Shown here piece by piece: positions 11,224 to 23,195 of a DNA stretch of 64,000 nucleotides (positions are counted from its first letter, which is position 1; every line of letters begins with the position of its first letter). The stretch lies in the NCBI GenBank assembly GCA_013399855.1, contig VXAY01002816.1, positions 48,345 to 112,344 on the forward strand, read 5' to 3'. The position numbers and the translations under genes are program-made. The stretch is from Oxyruncus cristatus. Taxonomy: Eukaryota; Chordata; Aves; Passeriformes; Cotingidae. The notes below the pieces were generated by a model. That model worked only from the letters and a program-made list of their open reading frames with translations, did not search any database and was not told where the DNA came from.

Positions 11224-13253
11224 GAACTTACTCTGTCTGTTCATTTAATACTATGCAAAAGGTTATGCTTTCTATTGTTATTCTTATTCCTACAGTGTGA
11301 TGCTGGAATGTTTGTGGTTTCAAAAAAAAAAACAAACAAAAAGACAAAAGTAAGTAAAATATGTGATGTAAATTATTTTATAGTTTGAAACAAAATGATA
11401 AAGTTTTACTCTTGCTGCTTTCTGTCTAATAGATCTCTCTTGGCAGGAGCACAAGTGGAAAATTTAAAGAAATAAATTCACAAAGCAGCATGAACAATAA
11501 TGGTCTGAATGTAACAGCTTTCTTTATTTTCACCTGAGGTCATTCGATCTGGCTCTGGATTCCCACTGGGATATTTTAATGTAAAGGTATTTACAAAATC
11601 TTCGGGATCGGGCACTGAGTCAGCCCGGAAAGCTTTAATTCCTGCCTGGCTGAATCAGTGCAATGCCCAGAAACATACCTGGTCTGTACAGTGGTGGGAA
11701 TGGTTGATGGGAATACTGCAGGGAATTCTTCTGGAATGGCTATGTACAGAAGAAGTAAAATGGATGAGATGAATTTGCTTATGAAACCATTAGTTCAGTA
11801 CTGGCCCTCAGACCAACAGATCTGTAAGGCCATTTTCCTGTCACTGGCCCAGAGGAGATACCTCTGCATTTAGATTTTTCCAGCTCTTTCTCCCTCTGTC
11901 ACAATCAGAAAAAAGGTCATTGAAACAGGACTCATCCTGCCACTTAAGACTTTCAAAACTGTCCATATGCACAGGGCAAAAGGAGGGAATCCCCACTTCG
12001 CTGCCCAGGAGAGTTCCTCCTCTTTTTTTTTATAGCTCAGGTTAAAGCCATTGTTCCCTAAACTTCACTGCAGCCTGTGATCATACAGCATTCTTGGACT
12101 TGGGTTAGAAGTTATCCAAACAGACAAGGTGTGAGGTGACTAACTGTCACATAAGTGTGTTTTTAAAGGTAAAATGCTTCCCATTATAGTTTTTCCCTCC
12201 TTCTCACCCAGATTTCCAGCTTTTACCCACAAGTTCTGTGGGACAAGTAATATTGGAAAATAAAATAGGAATACACTGTGAGAAAAGATCCATAAGAATG
12301 TATCCAACACAGTAAATTCAACAAAAAAACCCAACAGGAAACAGTTGTTATTTAGGCAGCAGATTTCTTGGATTACTGGAGCTTTAGGGGTACTTTGGAG
12401 TTGAATTGCTTTCTGCTTTGAATTTGTGAGCTCGGTACAGGCAACAATCAGAAAATATTTTTCTTTTAATTCTCTGTCACTCATTTGCCTCCTTCCTACA
12501 CACGTAACTTTATTAGTCCATGTACTTTTGGCAGGACTCTTCATCTCTGCCAAAAATTATCAGTGATGAGGCATTAGTAAGAAAGAGGACTGGCATTGTT
12601 GAGTGTGTTTTAAATACGGTGTTTGAGCTTCTGTGTGCTTGAGAGGTCTATTTTATGAGCTGCACCCTTTCAAGAGTGTTTACAAAATCCTTTCACAGCA
12701 CTGCAGGGATGGGAGCTGTACATGGTAACTTAGAAGAAGAACAGGAATGAAATTCCTTAGCATCAACTTGAAGCTTCAGAAAGGTGCATAGTATTTGAGG
12801 TTACTGGTCCATCATGGTGAACTTATGTCCTAATTCAAAATAAGAATACCAGGTTTTATGCCAGGATGGCAATGAGGGTGATCATGTCTGCCTCCAGAGA
12901 AAAACCAGAGATTTGCCATGGGATGCTGTACTGATATAGGATGGGGAAAACGGTGCATAAGTAGTGGGTGAAGGAGAGACAAAAGGAGGAAATTAGGAGA
13001 AGGAGGAAGAAAATGCAGGTGCATATAGTTTGCTATCTACTGAAATGAAACACAATCCTAATTGTTTGCTATTGGCTTGATTTTGACATGGAGTTCTAAT
13101 ACAAGAGATACTCAAATAGTATTCTCTGCCTAAAGGCCTTTTCCAGCTCTTCCGATATTCCTGAATAGGCTGAGGTTCCCGAAGTAGCTGGAAAACATTG
13201 ACTTACAAAACTCCTGCTCAGCCGCTCCCCCAAACTTGCCATTTCTCTGATCA

Positions 13254-13320
13254 GAGGGTTGACCAGAAGTGGATGATCTCCAGCATCCCTGTTCTACTCA
13301 GTATTTGATGTTATTCCATG
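13254..13320 (+). mobile_element. Possible decayed CR1 3' end
   Basis: GGGTTGACCAGAAGTGGATGATCTCC resembles the CR1 terminal segment in layout: a GGTTGGACTAGATGATCTCC-like block, then a CCCT-rich stretch, then ATT-rich sequence. The match is loose. Confidence 0.35.
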
Positions 13321-13531
13321 AAATGGAAGTGAGTGGCACAGTTTGTGGTGTTGGTTCACTCCGGTGTAGAGGTGCACCACGTACACAGGCTGGGAGAGGA
13401 GCAGGGTTCAACACTCCAGCCTTCCTCCTGGTGTTACAGTAATAGTAGACTTGTTTTGAGGAGCCACAGAAAGGTAAGCAAGAGATGTTTCCTGTTTGTG
13501 TTTGTGTTCCTGCAGCAGTGTGAGACATTGA

Positions 13532-13552
13532 AATAATAATAATAATAATAAA
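13532..13552. repeat. (AAT)n microsatellite
   Basis: About seven ATA/AAT units in a row. Confidence 0.9.
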
Positions 13553-14199
13553 TTTATTCATGGCTGAGATCCAGACTGGGCTCCATGTGTACATTGCCCT
13601 GGGCTATAAACTGCAAATCCATATTTCTCATTTTCTCGGCACACGAAACCCATTTAGGTAAAGCTCAGGTTTGATCAACACACTGATATAAGAGGTACTG
13701 AGAGAGACAGAGGAGTGTCTGATTCTATACGTCTTCTTACAAGCAGGTATTAACAGGCTTACTACGATCTAAACTTGTGGAAATAGAAGGATGACTAAAT
13801 AACTTATTTATTAAAAACAAGGCAGACTGTTGAAAAACACAAACCAAGGGGAATATTTACAGCAACATTTTCTCCCTTATGTTCAGACAAACTCTGATTA
13901 TCCATGTGTCTGGGAGACTATGTTTGCCTGGTACCAACTAAGCGTTAAATTCTGAGTAAGGAAATGTGCTCCACTTCTCTCTCTGATGGATTTGGTTGCT
14001 TTTCAAGCAAATTATAAAGCACCCTGCTCTACTCCTTGTGTGTGTGCATTTAGGAATCACTGGAGTTGAGCTGGTACAAGCATTGCTGGTGCAAGCAAAC
14101 AGCATTTACAAGATTATGAATATTAGAAAAGCAAGTTATACAGCTTTCTTGGAAAAGCTTTGTAGAGCATTTATGGCATCTGTTAAAGATGACCCTACA

Positions 14200-14330
14200 T
14201 CACAGAATAGTGAAGGGTTGGAAGGGACCTGGAGATCAGTCCAACCCCCCTGCCTAGGAAGGGTCACCTACAGCAGGTGACAGAAGAACGTGTCCAGGTG
14301 GGTTTTGAATGTCTCCAGAGAGGGAGACAC
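14200..14330 (-). mobile_element. CR1 LINE 3' fragment
   Basis: TCACAGAATAGTGAAGGGTTGG, then GGGACCTGGAGATCAGTCC, CAACCCCCCTGCCTA, GGGTCACCTACAGCAGGTGACA and TGTCCAGGTGGGTTTTGAATG. This is the complement of the usual CR1 3' end in birds, so the element lies in minus orientation and is truncated at its 5' end. Confidence 0.9.
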
Positions 14331-17300
14331 ACGTATTTATAAAGCCTCCTAGTGCTTTCATCAGTGGGTTGTTTCAAATTATTTCAGATTCAAGTTTCTC
14401 AAAGAGGCATTTAAAATTATTTTCTAAATTAGTAAGGGAAAATAAACATTATTGGATGATGAGTCATATGAGTAAGTTACCAATACTTTCTTATCGTAGC
14501 GTGTATAATAGTTAATTCAATACATGTTTGGAATTATTTTATGGAAAACAAAGATTATAACAGGAGTAGGTATGCATAAATACATAAATAGTGCTTTTTG
14601 GGAAGGAAGTGAATCAAGTAGAATCCCTTCTGTTCCAAATAAATGTGCCAAATGCCCACACCACTGTACAACCCTATGATAACCTTGCTGTTCCACCAAA
14701 AAAAATCTTGTGCTCTCTTATGTGGGAGCACAAGTCTCCATGTAGTTACACGGTCTGGAACAGACTGTTTTTCTTCTTTTATGTTTGTTTGTATTGTTGT
14801 TGGGTCATTTCAGTTGCTTTCTCTCCAGATCCATGACCAGTCTCACCGTATGATTTGGTGGGGGACACTGCCTGGGCAGGGAAGCAGCAGCAGGAGCTGA
14901 TCACAGAATCAAGCCTCAATTATTGTAGATTAAACGACTGCTCAGCCAAACCTTAAAAAAAAAAAAAAAGAAAAGAAAAGAGGTGTGTGTGCAGGGAGAA
15001 CCGAACAGATGCCTCAAGAGCTCCCCCAATGACAGAGCATTCAGTGGTCTTGGCTGTCTTTCTGTCTCGCCACCTGTCAGAGAGAATGACGGGTTCAGAA
15101 GCAAAACTGCAGAGTCATGAGCATCTGCTCGGTGGCTGCTGTAAAGCGAGATGGTTTTGCACCAGGCAGATGCTGACATCTGACAAAATCCCATCACACT
15201 TCACATTAAGTGGTGTTCTTGCTGGAATCATGAGCAAGGCTGGACAGACTGGGGTCTTTAGAGAGTATGTGCAGCATTGGCTGTGCCTCGGGAAGCCAGT
15301 TCTGATTACATGTGCACCTTTTTGGTGGAGTTGAATCGACCATCAAGAACTGAAGTCATATCCAGTTGGTTTTATTATCCTAAGTTCTGTGCTTATGAGG
15401 GATTTGGATATTTTCAGTATTTTTCTATTGCATTTTCTCTGCTATTACCTGCAAGCCTGAGGTGATAAAAATGATCGTAGTGAAATATGCCTATTTCCTT
15501 GTATTAGCCTCCCCTAGCCCATAACTCCTCGATATAAATTGTATTTTCACTGTGTGAGAAAACACAGAGAAAAACCACTGTGTTTGAATATGCTGCAGGG
15601 ATGACTCAATTGCCTTTCTTTTCATTTTCGTGTATAAAGACAGAAGCTCTACCCAATAATGCCAAAGCATTTTCTCTCCTCAGTGTTCCTGCCTGTTTGA
15701 TGCTGCCAGTACATTTTGTTCCTGAAAAGTTGGAGGCTGATCTATGATATGCCACTGGCAGAGCATCCCTGTGCTAATAGTGAGCTAGTAGAGCACAGTG
15801 GAAATCTGCCATCCCTCCAAACAGCACACACTAAAAATAATGGCCGGCACAACTCTTCTGATAGAACTCTGAATTACCCCACATCAGAGGAATATTTTCC
15901 TGTCTAGTTATAATCAAGATTTTATTTCTTTAGCAATGGAGAACCCCAGCAGTCTCACCACCCTATTTAAGTGTTCAGTTGGATTATTGAATCCTGAGAT
16001 GTTACAATTTGAGATTCATTTCTTCAGTAGTTCCCATGATGCACATGCTACATTTCTTTTTTATTTATTAAAAAAAGAAAAATCAAAAGAAACATTCCTC
16101 AGGTTCCCCAACAATCTGAGATTTGGTGGGGAAAACAGGCAAGTAGTTAAAGCTCATACTGAATGATCTCTTCTTGTAAATGAGTTCCACAAAACATCAT
16201 TCAAAATATTCAAAATGGAAAAAAAAAATCTAGCTGGTTATAGAAAATAACTACTGGTCATTGGATTATCCTGGGCTCAGAAAACACCTACTTTTTATAT
16301 TAAGACTTTGCAAACCATATTGCAAAGGAAAAGAGAAGAAATCCTGCTTTTTACTATGGTTGCTCCTGAGACTGCAATTAAATGGCATCAGAATGGCAGA
16401 AAAGTCACTGTACTGAAACACAGGTAATTTCAACATGGAAAAACAGCTTCATTTTTAAAACAAAAATGTAGCTCACACCTTTTAAAAACTTTTTCAAGCC
16501 TTGAGTAGCTGCAGCTCAATTACTGGCTAAGCCACACAAAGTGCAAGTGTTTGAAACCTTGTGATGAGGGGACCACTGGCACTTGCAAACAACGGGAAAC
16601 AGCAGGTGCCAAGAGGAAATCTTTTAAAGGTATCCAGAAAGTACAGTGTATTCAAGGAATTCTTAAAATCAAACCTCTCAGCTACGCTATTTCTACTGCT
16701 GCCTATGACAGATTTATCTAATTTGCATCTCTGATGAGCATCAGAAGCACCGAGATTGAAGGGCAGCTGGAGGAGCTGGAGGGGTTGCAGGTGTGTGAGC
16801 TCCTCAAGCTGCAGCATTGCTGCATTAGCCAACAGGCTCAGGAGCAGAGAACGCTCCTGGGGGAAGATGGGGAGGAAAGTTCTACGGTGGGATGGTGCTG
16901 GGGGACAATAAACAGCACAAACAGCTCAGCCCTGGTTTGCTGACAAGGTAAAGTTGATGAGCGGAGGGAAGGGGAGTGTACAACACTTTATTTCTTGGGA
17001 AGGCTGGGTGAACTGATGCACTTCTGTTCAAACACTCTGTTCTTCAGGGTTTTTTGACCTGCAGTGTGCTGCTAATCAAGTTTTGGAGAGGCTAATGTGG
17101 TGTTCCTGGTGAAAGTTAGTGACTGTTGTCTTCTGCATCCATAGACACTTCCCATATCCACCCCTGCTTTGATTTAGTCTGGCACATCCCTGCTCTCTTT
17201 GTGTGTCTTTATTCTGTCTCTTGCCATTAGAGACTTTCAGAAACTTCCTGGTAAGATCTCAGTTTTTCTGGGTCAGAACAGTGCAGCAAATCTCCACTGA

Positions 17301-20300
17301 GGAAATACTGCTTTTATTCTCTCATCCCAAAATCACCATCCCCTCTGCTAGCAACCAGGGGTGTTCACAATAGAAACCTGGAACCACAAAAATTATTTCA
17401 GTTCTTTGGAACATTATTTAATTTGTTGATACTGATTTTTGCTTCTAATCTGTGATGTTTCGAAACTCCACTCGGAGACCTGTAATTGAAGTAGTTTCTA
17501 CAAATAATGAAAAATTAGTGTTTCAAATTTAACACATTATTCTGTAGCTTTTGGTACCTCAGCTGCTCTTTGCTTCATGTGCCAACTGATAGAGCCCAGG
17601 TATATTTTATTTCTTATTATCTCTTCCCTGCTGTGAATTCCCCCAAGCACAAGTTTCCCCATTTATACAGTCAGTGTCCACGGGTGCTTTTTGTACGTTG
17701 TGTGATAGACAGAAGGCCAGGTGAGGGTGCATGAGAACTATGGACTTGTACTTCAATTTTGTAGTTGTTTGCTTTTTAGGGTGTCTTCACTGATGTGGAA
17801 ATACAGAATATCTCATGAGAAGCCATGCTCAGTGACTAAAAACAATCCCTGAGTATAATACAGGCAAGGCATAAATTAATGTTATGATGCATTGCTGCCT
17901 TAAGAGGGGAGCAGAATTAAGACAGGAATTACTTAGAGTGGAAATCAGTCAGATGTCAAAGATCCTTCTGATACAGCTTTAAACTCAGAGAAAAACTGAC
18001 CTCCATCAGACTCTCTCACTGCTCATTCTTGTGCTTAATCTTAATCTGTCTCTCAAGAAACGATGATGCAAACAGTGTGCTTAGTATTGGTGTTAAATAT
18101 TTTAAAATATTCTAAGGACATTAATGTTTTGGTTTAGCTTTAAAGGAGATTTTTGGGGGGTTGGTGTTTTGTTTTTTTTTTTTTTTTAGACCCTCCTCAT
18201 ACAGAGTGGATTTCTCATCGCAGTGGTAATTTTCAGTTTCAACCTGTCGTCATGTTTCTTGGAGTAAATTCTGGGTTACGTTTTTCAACCTATTCTGCAC
18301 ATTACTGAAATAAAAAAACCCATGCAACTAATCTTTATATGATTCTCGTGGCATTAAAGATTGAGGTAATGCTACAGCAATTCAACAAATTGTTGCCACA
18401 AGGTTTATATGCTTTGAGGTCTGACATAGGGAAATTTTTTCTGACTGAAAAATAGCTGATTTCCAGTCAGAGTACACCGATGTGCTTTTGCATATGGAAA
18501 GGAGAAAAAATAAATAGCAGTGCTACATTTCCAGAAACTACGGTGATCTGCTCTTGTCCCTACCATCTCTGACAGAGCCTCAGAGGTTTTTAATGGAGAA
18601 AACTGATACTGCACATGTCGAGTGTCACACAAAGGCTTGTAAACCTGTCAGATTTATACAGTAGCCGTTAACCTTCACAGCACCTCTCTACAGAGAAACA
18701 GCTGCAGAGGGGTGACAGAAGGGGCACTGGACAGAATATAATTTAGAACAGCATCTTTTAGACACTTATTCCCTCAAGGTTTGGGTTGCATTAGTTCCTA
18801 ATGTTATAGAAAGGCTGTGCTTTGAGTTTGAGAAGCGCAGGAGAAGAGCGTTCTGCTGCAGTGGCAGAACAGTGTCTGACTGATGTAATTTTAAACACCA
18901 TAAGCTGCTTTTGTTTTAAGTATCGGAGAGCACAACAGAGCCTGGATGCTCCAGGCTGTGGGGACTGTGGTAGTGTGTGTGATGATAATTGCAATGATTC
19001 CCCATGTTCTGTCTTCATGATGCAGGTGCAACCCTCTGATAGGTGACCCCGGTGAGGGGAAAGGGCTTTCTTCACCCTGCTGTGAGAAATACTCTTTCAA
19101 ACCGAGCTGATTGTAGAGCTGACCCATCCCAGGTTTGAGGAACATGTTATGGATAACAACAGAGGGCAAGAGGGTAAAATCAGCAGGGTTCAAATTCTCC
19201 TCACATCCACACTGCACAACACCAGCGTGCAAACATTTCAGTCTGTCCCTTTGAGGGGTTAATGAACGCCCTGCACACACCAGCCCCTTCCAGCACATCA
19301 GCACTTCTGTGGGGAGAAGGAGTAATGTGCAAATTATCTAAACCTCATCTTCAAGCTGGATTTTTATTTCTATAGAATAGAAATGGTGTTCACTTACCCG
19401 TTCTGGGCACCCTCAGCAGAGATTAAAACACAGCCATAAAAGAGCCAGCACATTAGAACTGCATCTCATTAACGTCATTTTGTGCAGTCCACCACCAGGA
19501 AAATGGCAGATTATCACTTGAAACACTCTCTCTTCAAGCTTCAATAATTCCCAGAAAACTGCTGAGCTTTGAAGTACTCCCTCATATATTCACTTATTCT
19601 CATCAAAAGGAAGGACTGTTTCTAAGACTTGCTTTTGCTTTCTGATCAGTTTTTCTTCTCCTCTTTTCCTTTTACCCCTTTTTTGTTGGTGTGTTTTTGG
19701 GTTTTGTTTCATTTTTTTAGTTTTTCTTTGTTTTTTAATTCCGTGGGCAGAATTTTGATTTTGGCAACCTGTTTATCAAAGAAGAACAACCAAAAATTGT
19801 GTCGGTAGATTAGGCACCTATTCAGGAGTTGGGAGGAGGGAAGGAGAAATGTTTGTTTTTAAAAAAAACACACACAAAGAAACCGTACTTAGTAGCAATG
19901 CAGATGGTGATACGGATTTCTTTGACTTCAGTTCTTCTTTTACATTTGGTTTAAATACGGCTGCAGAAAAGGTTGGTGACAACCTAATGACTGAGTCACA
20001 AATTTTTAAATCTTTAGAAATTATACTTAAATCTCTTCTACACAAAAATTAATTAAATCATCCCTGTGGAGGACAGGAAAGATGAACAAACAAGTTCATC
20101 AAAGAACTCTTCTTCTTCCCCTGAGCTGAAAGACAAGGCTTGTTCAAACCCTGCAATTCCCGTCTGTGATTAAAAATGTTCTGCAGAAGCACTGGATCTG
20201 CTGGTAGCACAGATAAGCATCACACACATCACAAACACCACTCCAGAGGAGAGAATTAAAAGGACACCAGAACGTTCAGATGGACAGATCAAGAAGTCTG

Positions 20301-23140
20301 GGGAGCTGCAAGTCACTGAGGCGAAGGATCTTTGTCAAAGTGGAGAATTCTTTATTGGCTTGCAGAGAGTAAAGAATTCTTTTTGAATTCAGGACTTCAG
20401 ACTGTAAATTGGGTTTCCACAGCCAGAACTTTGTGTCCCAGGTACAAGAATGCAATGCCTGACATGTCATACAAATGTAGTGCTAAGCTCAGGATGGGAA
20501 CTCTTGTGATCCTTTCAAAGCAGGGGAATAGCACACCTTCCAGCAGGTCTGAATTAATTTTTAACCATTTAAACAGACTAGGTCTCTTCTTATCTTTTAA
20601 CTGTATTTTCTTCTCATATTTTTAAATGCAGACCTTCAAATCTACCCACTTCTGACGTGCAGATCATCATAGCTTGGTTTAACAGCTACACTTCTGATTT
20701 CCCACCTTTAAAGAAGCAATCAGGTTGCTCTGTTTGCTGAAAACATTGTGACAAGGAAACACTGGGACAATACAGCTTCCTGCTGGTGGAAAACCCAATA
20801 GGATACTTATTTGTCTCAAAAATCATACAGTCCATGAAGAATTTAAGGAAAATTAACTAGGGGGTTAGTGTTAAAATTCCAGTGAGAGTTGCAGAAAACC
20901 AAAATAGTGAGGTTGGTTTTCACTATGCAAGGAAAGGTGTCTGGCAAAGTAACCGTAGAAATTTCCTTTGGACCAACAAATTGTTTGGAAAGGAACTGTT
21001 CTGCTGGAAAAGTATTATCTAGGGGTGGAAATTCAGCAGCAGCAGTGATAGCTATGGACGGAGTTTGAGTTTCAGTGTTTCAGAAGGTCCTTAACCAGCT
21101 CTGAAGGAGTGATGGACTTAGGGTTGATGAAAATAATGAGAGAGGGAACCACGACCACAAACTGCATCAGTGGATGTGGCAAATGTTGGAACACCAAAAA
21201 AGCTATGAGGGGACAACAGAAGAGAAGCAGAAGTATTATTAGATTTGTTGCTGCTGTGGGTTTCCATATGGGATGAATAAAGCCTCACTCAGAGTTGAAG
21301 CCAAGAGAAGGGGGTGCAGCAAGGGAAAGCAGGATCTGATTATGGAGAGATTACACAAAACTGCGTGAACTAGTTATGAAATTGTTGTACCTGAAGGACA
21401 ACAAAAGAAAGTTGCTTTTAAAGCACAATTTAGGGTGATGGTTACCTTGGGGGGGTGCTGCACAGGATGTCCCACTCAGACTGTTTTTCCCAGCTGACAT
21501 GCTGGTGCACGCTGAAAACTTTAAAACAGAACTGGGATATTTAGAGCATTAAAAGCTTCTGGCTGTGTTTACCATTGATTCATACAAAGAGATTTTTCCT
21601 TGGACACGGGATAAGTTCACAAACCGATGGCTTTGAATTGTTAAGGGGTAGAACTGGTGAAGCCACACTGAAATCCGTGGAGTTATGAGCTACATCTCAT
21701 TCAAGGTGTATGGGCTGAAACAGACTGTCAGCCAAATATGTGTGAGGCCAGCCATGAACTGGAAGGATAAAGGCTTTTGACAAGTATCCATGCAAATAGA
21801 AAGGTCTGGTATTATTTGCACAGTTAGCCGGTGACTGCACACATCCGTGGGAATGGATGGGACAGAAGGAGACATTCCTGTGAGGGGACAAGAGGGATGT
21901 GTGTATAAGAGGGGGCAGGGACAAAGAGAAAACTAAAGGAACTCCAAGCCGACAGGAGAGAGATCAAGGTGTTGGATTAGGAGTGTTGCTTGTTGTTTGC
22001 TTCCTACTACCCTTAGGAAAACACAGCTGATGTCAGATAAAACAAAGAAGTTCTATAAATAATTTTTCTCCTTCTAAAAGGGTTAGACCCCAGGCTAACT
22101 CGTCTGTCCTTTCTAAAGCAGAGTAAATACCCTTTCAGGGTGATCATGTCTTTGCTTGTTGCAGATGTTTATGTCAAGTGATTCTCTGTGAAGGTTATAG
22201 TTAAGAACAAAAAGTTCAGACACACTCACCACTTCATAGGACATATTCACAAAACCTGAGAAGCTCTAACCTTGTCTCTTATACATTAGAATTCAGAGGT
22301 TACATCAGTTTCTTCCCCAGTTATTCCAAGAGATAATTTGCAATTGATATTTCAGTGCTTGGATTAGCCACATAGTGTCACCCTAGACCACCCAAAAGTC
22401 TATTAAAAGGCACTCTGCAGAATCACTAGCTGGGAGAAGTTGCGCTGGGAATAGCTTGGGAAAATGTTTCTGCTTCTAAATAAATTAAGAGGCTTCTCAG
22501 GTGAATCTCCTTCCTCCTTGTGTATGACACACTTGTAGCCAGAATCAAGCTGCCTTCAGGTGCTCCTGACATTTTGGATGAGAGCCACCTGCAAAGCTTT
22601 GTGCTGACTGTCATCAGCAAAGTGCATTTTGCAAGTTCCTTTATTCCTGAGCTCGTTCTCCACACTCTTTATAATTAAAGAGGAAGTGCTAACTGTAGTG
22701 TTTCTGATTTCTAGTGATTTATGTCATAAGTATAGTTTTCCAAACCCTTACAATATGATTTAGATTCTGAAGCCATACATATGGTTCAAAATGCAAGTGT
22801 CTTTGGGTTTATTTCACTAAGTTACTCCAGTGATTCTCCAAAAGAGATGCCAAAACAAAACCTCCTCTTTGACTTCCTTATCCTAGGATTCTGAGAATAT
22901 TAGGAATAGAAATTTATTTCTATTGATTTAGATTGATTTATATAGAAATTGATATTATTGATTTATATTCCTGGCTTACATTTACCCCATATAGCTTTCA
23001 TTTAAAATGAAGTTGGTCATTTTCGGATTTAGACCTTGACAATGCAAAAGACTTAAAAGAGCAATTGTTTTTAAAAGATAACTTACTTTTTTTTTAAAAC
23101 ATAAAGCAAAGTTACAAAGCATGGCTGAGGTCATAGCTCG
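14331..23140. other. Intergenic DNA without recognisable genes
   Basis: Contains A-rich and T-rich homopolymers (for example 14954-14985 and 18172-18189), no clear transposon end and no frame longer than about 140 codons. The segment 16734-16943 is locally GC-rich with a coiled-coil-like open frame. About 21.0-21.95 kb is purine-rich and might be an old retroelement remnant, but I could not name it. An AT-rich imperfect inverted repeat lies at 22902-22972. Confidence 0.55.
22902..22972. repeat. AT-rich imperfect inverted repeat with TTGATTTA units
   Basis: AGGAATA (22902-22908) is mirrored by TATTCCT (22966-22972). Inside lie a short palindrome, ATAGAAAT-TT-ATTTCTAT, and several ATTGATTTA-like repeats. 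It appears to be low-complexity expansion. Confidence 0.6.
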
Positions 23141-23195
23141 TAGAATCAGGTTGGTTGCAAGGAATCTTTATGATCATGTAGCTCTAACCCCCAAG
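23141..23195 (-). mobile_element. Old CR1 3' fragment
   Basis: TAGAATCAGGTTGGTTGCAAGG, then ATCTTTATGATCATGTAGCTC and TAACCCCC follow the order of an inverted CR1 3' end with many substitutions. Confidence 0.6.

Larger units (their letters stand above)
8054..11245 (+). other. ATP2B2: ATP2B2 3' untranslated region (end approximate)
   Basis: The sequence after the stop codon is AU-rich and lacks long frames. It ends at a canonical AATAAA (11218-11223) followed by a U/GU-rich segment (ACTCTGTCTGTTC), giving a UTR of about 3.2 kb. It is interrupted by an assembly gap. It contains U-rich and C-rich tracts, an AU-rich element, a long AT hairpin, six Pumilio-type motifs and two UUUUAU motifs. The cleavage site is inferred to be 10-30 nt beyond the hexamer, since no transcript is available to fix it. 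Confidence 0.8.
11246..14199. other. Intergenic DNA downstream of ATP2B2
   Basis: No recognisable gene. A second AATAAA lies at 11471. A short (AAT)n repeat is at 13532-13552 and a possible old CR1 3' end at 13254-13320. The longest open frame here (137 codons, minus, 12140-12553) has no recognisable similarity and looks like chance. Confidence 0.6.
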
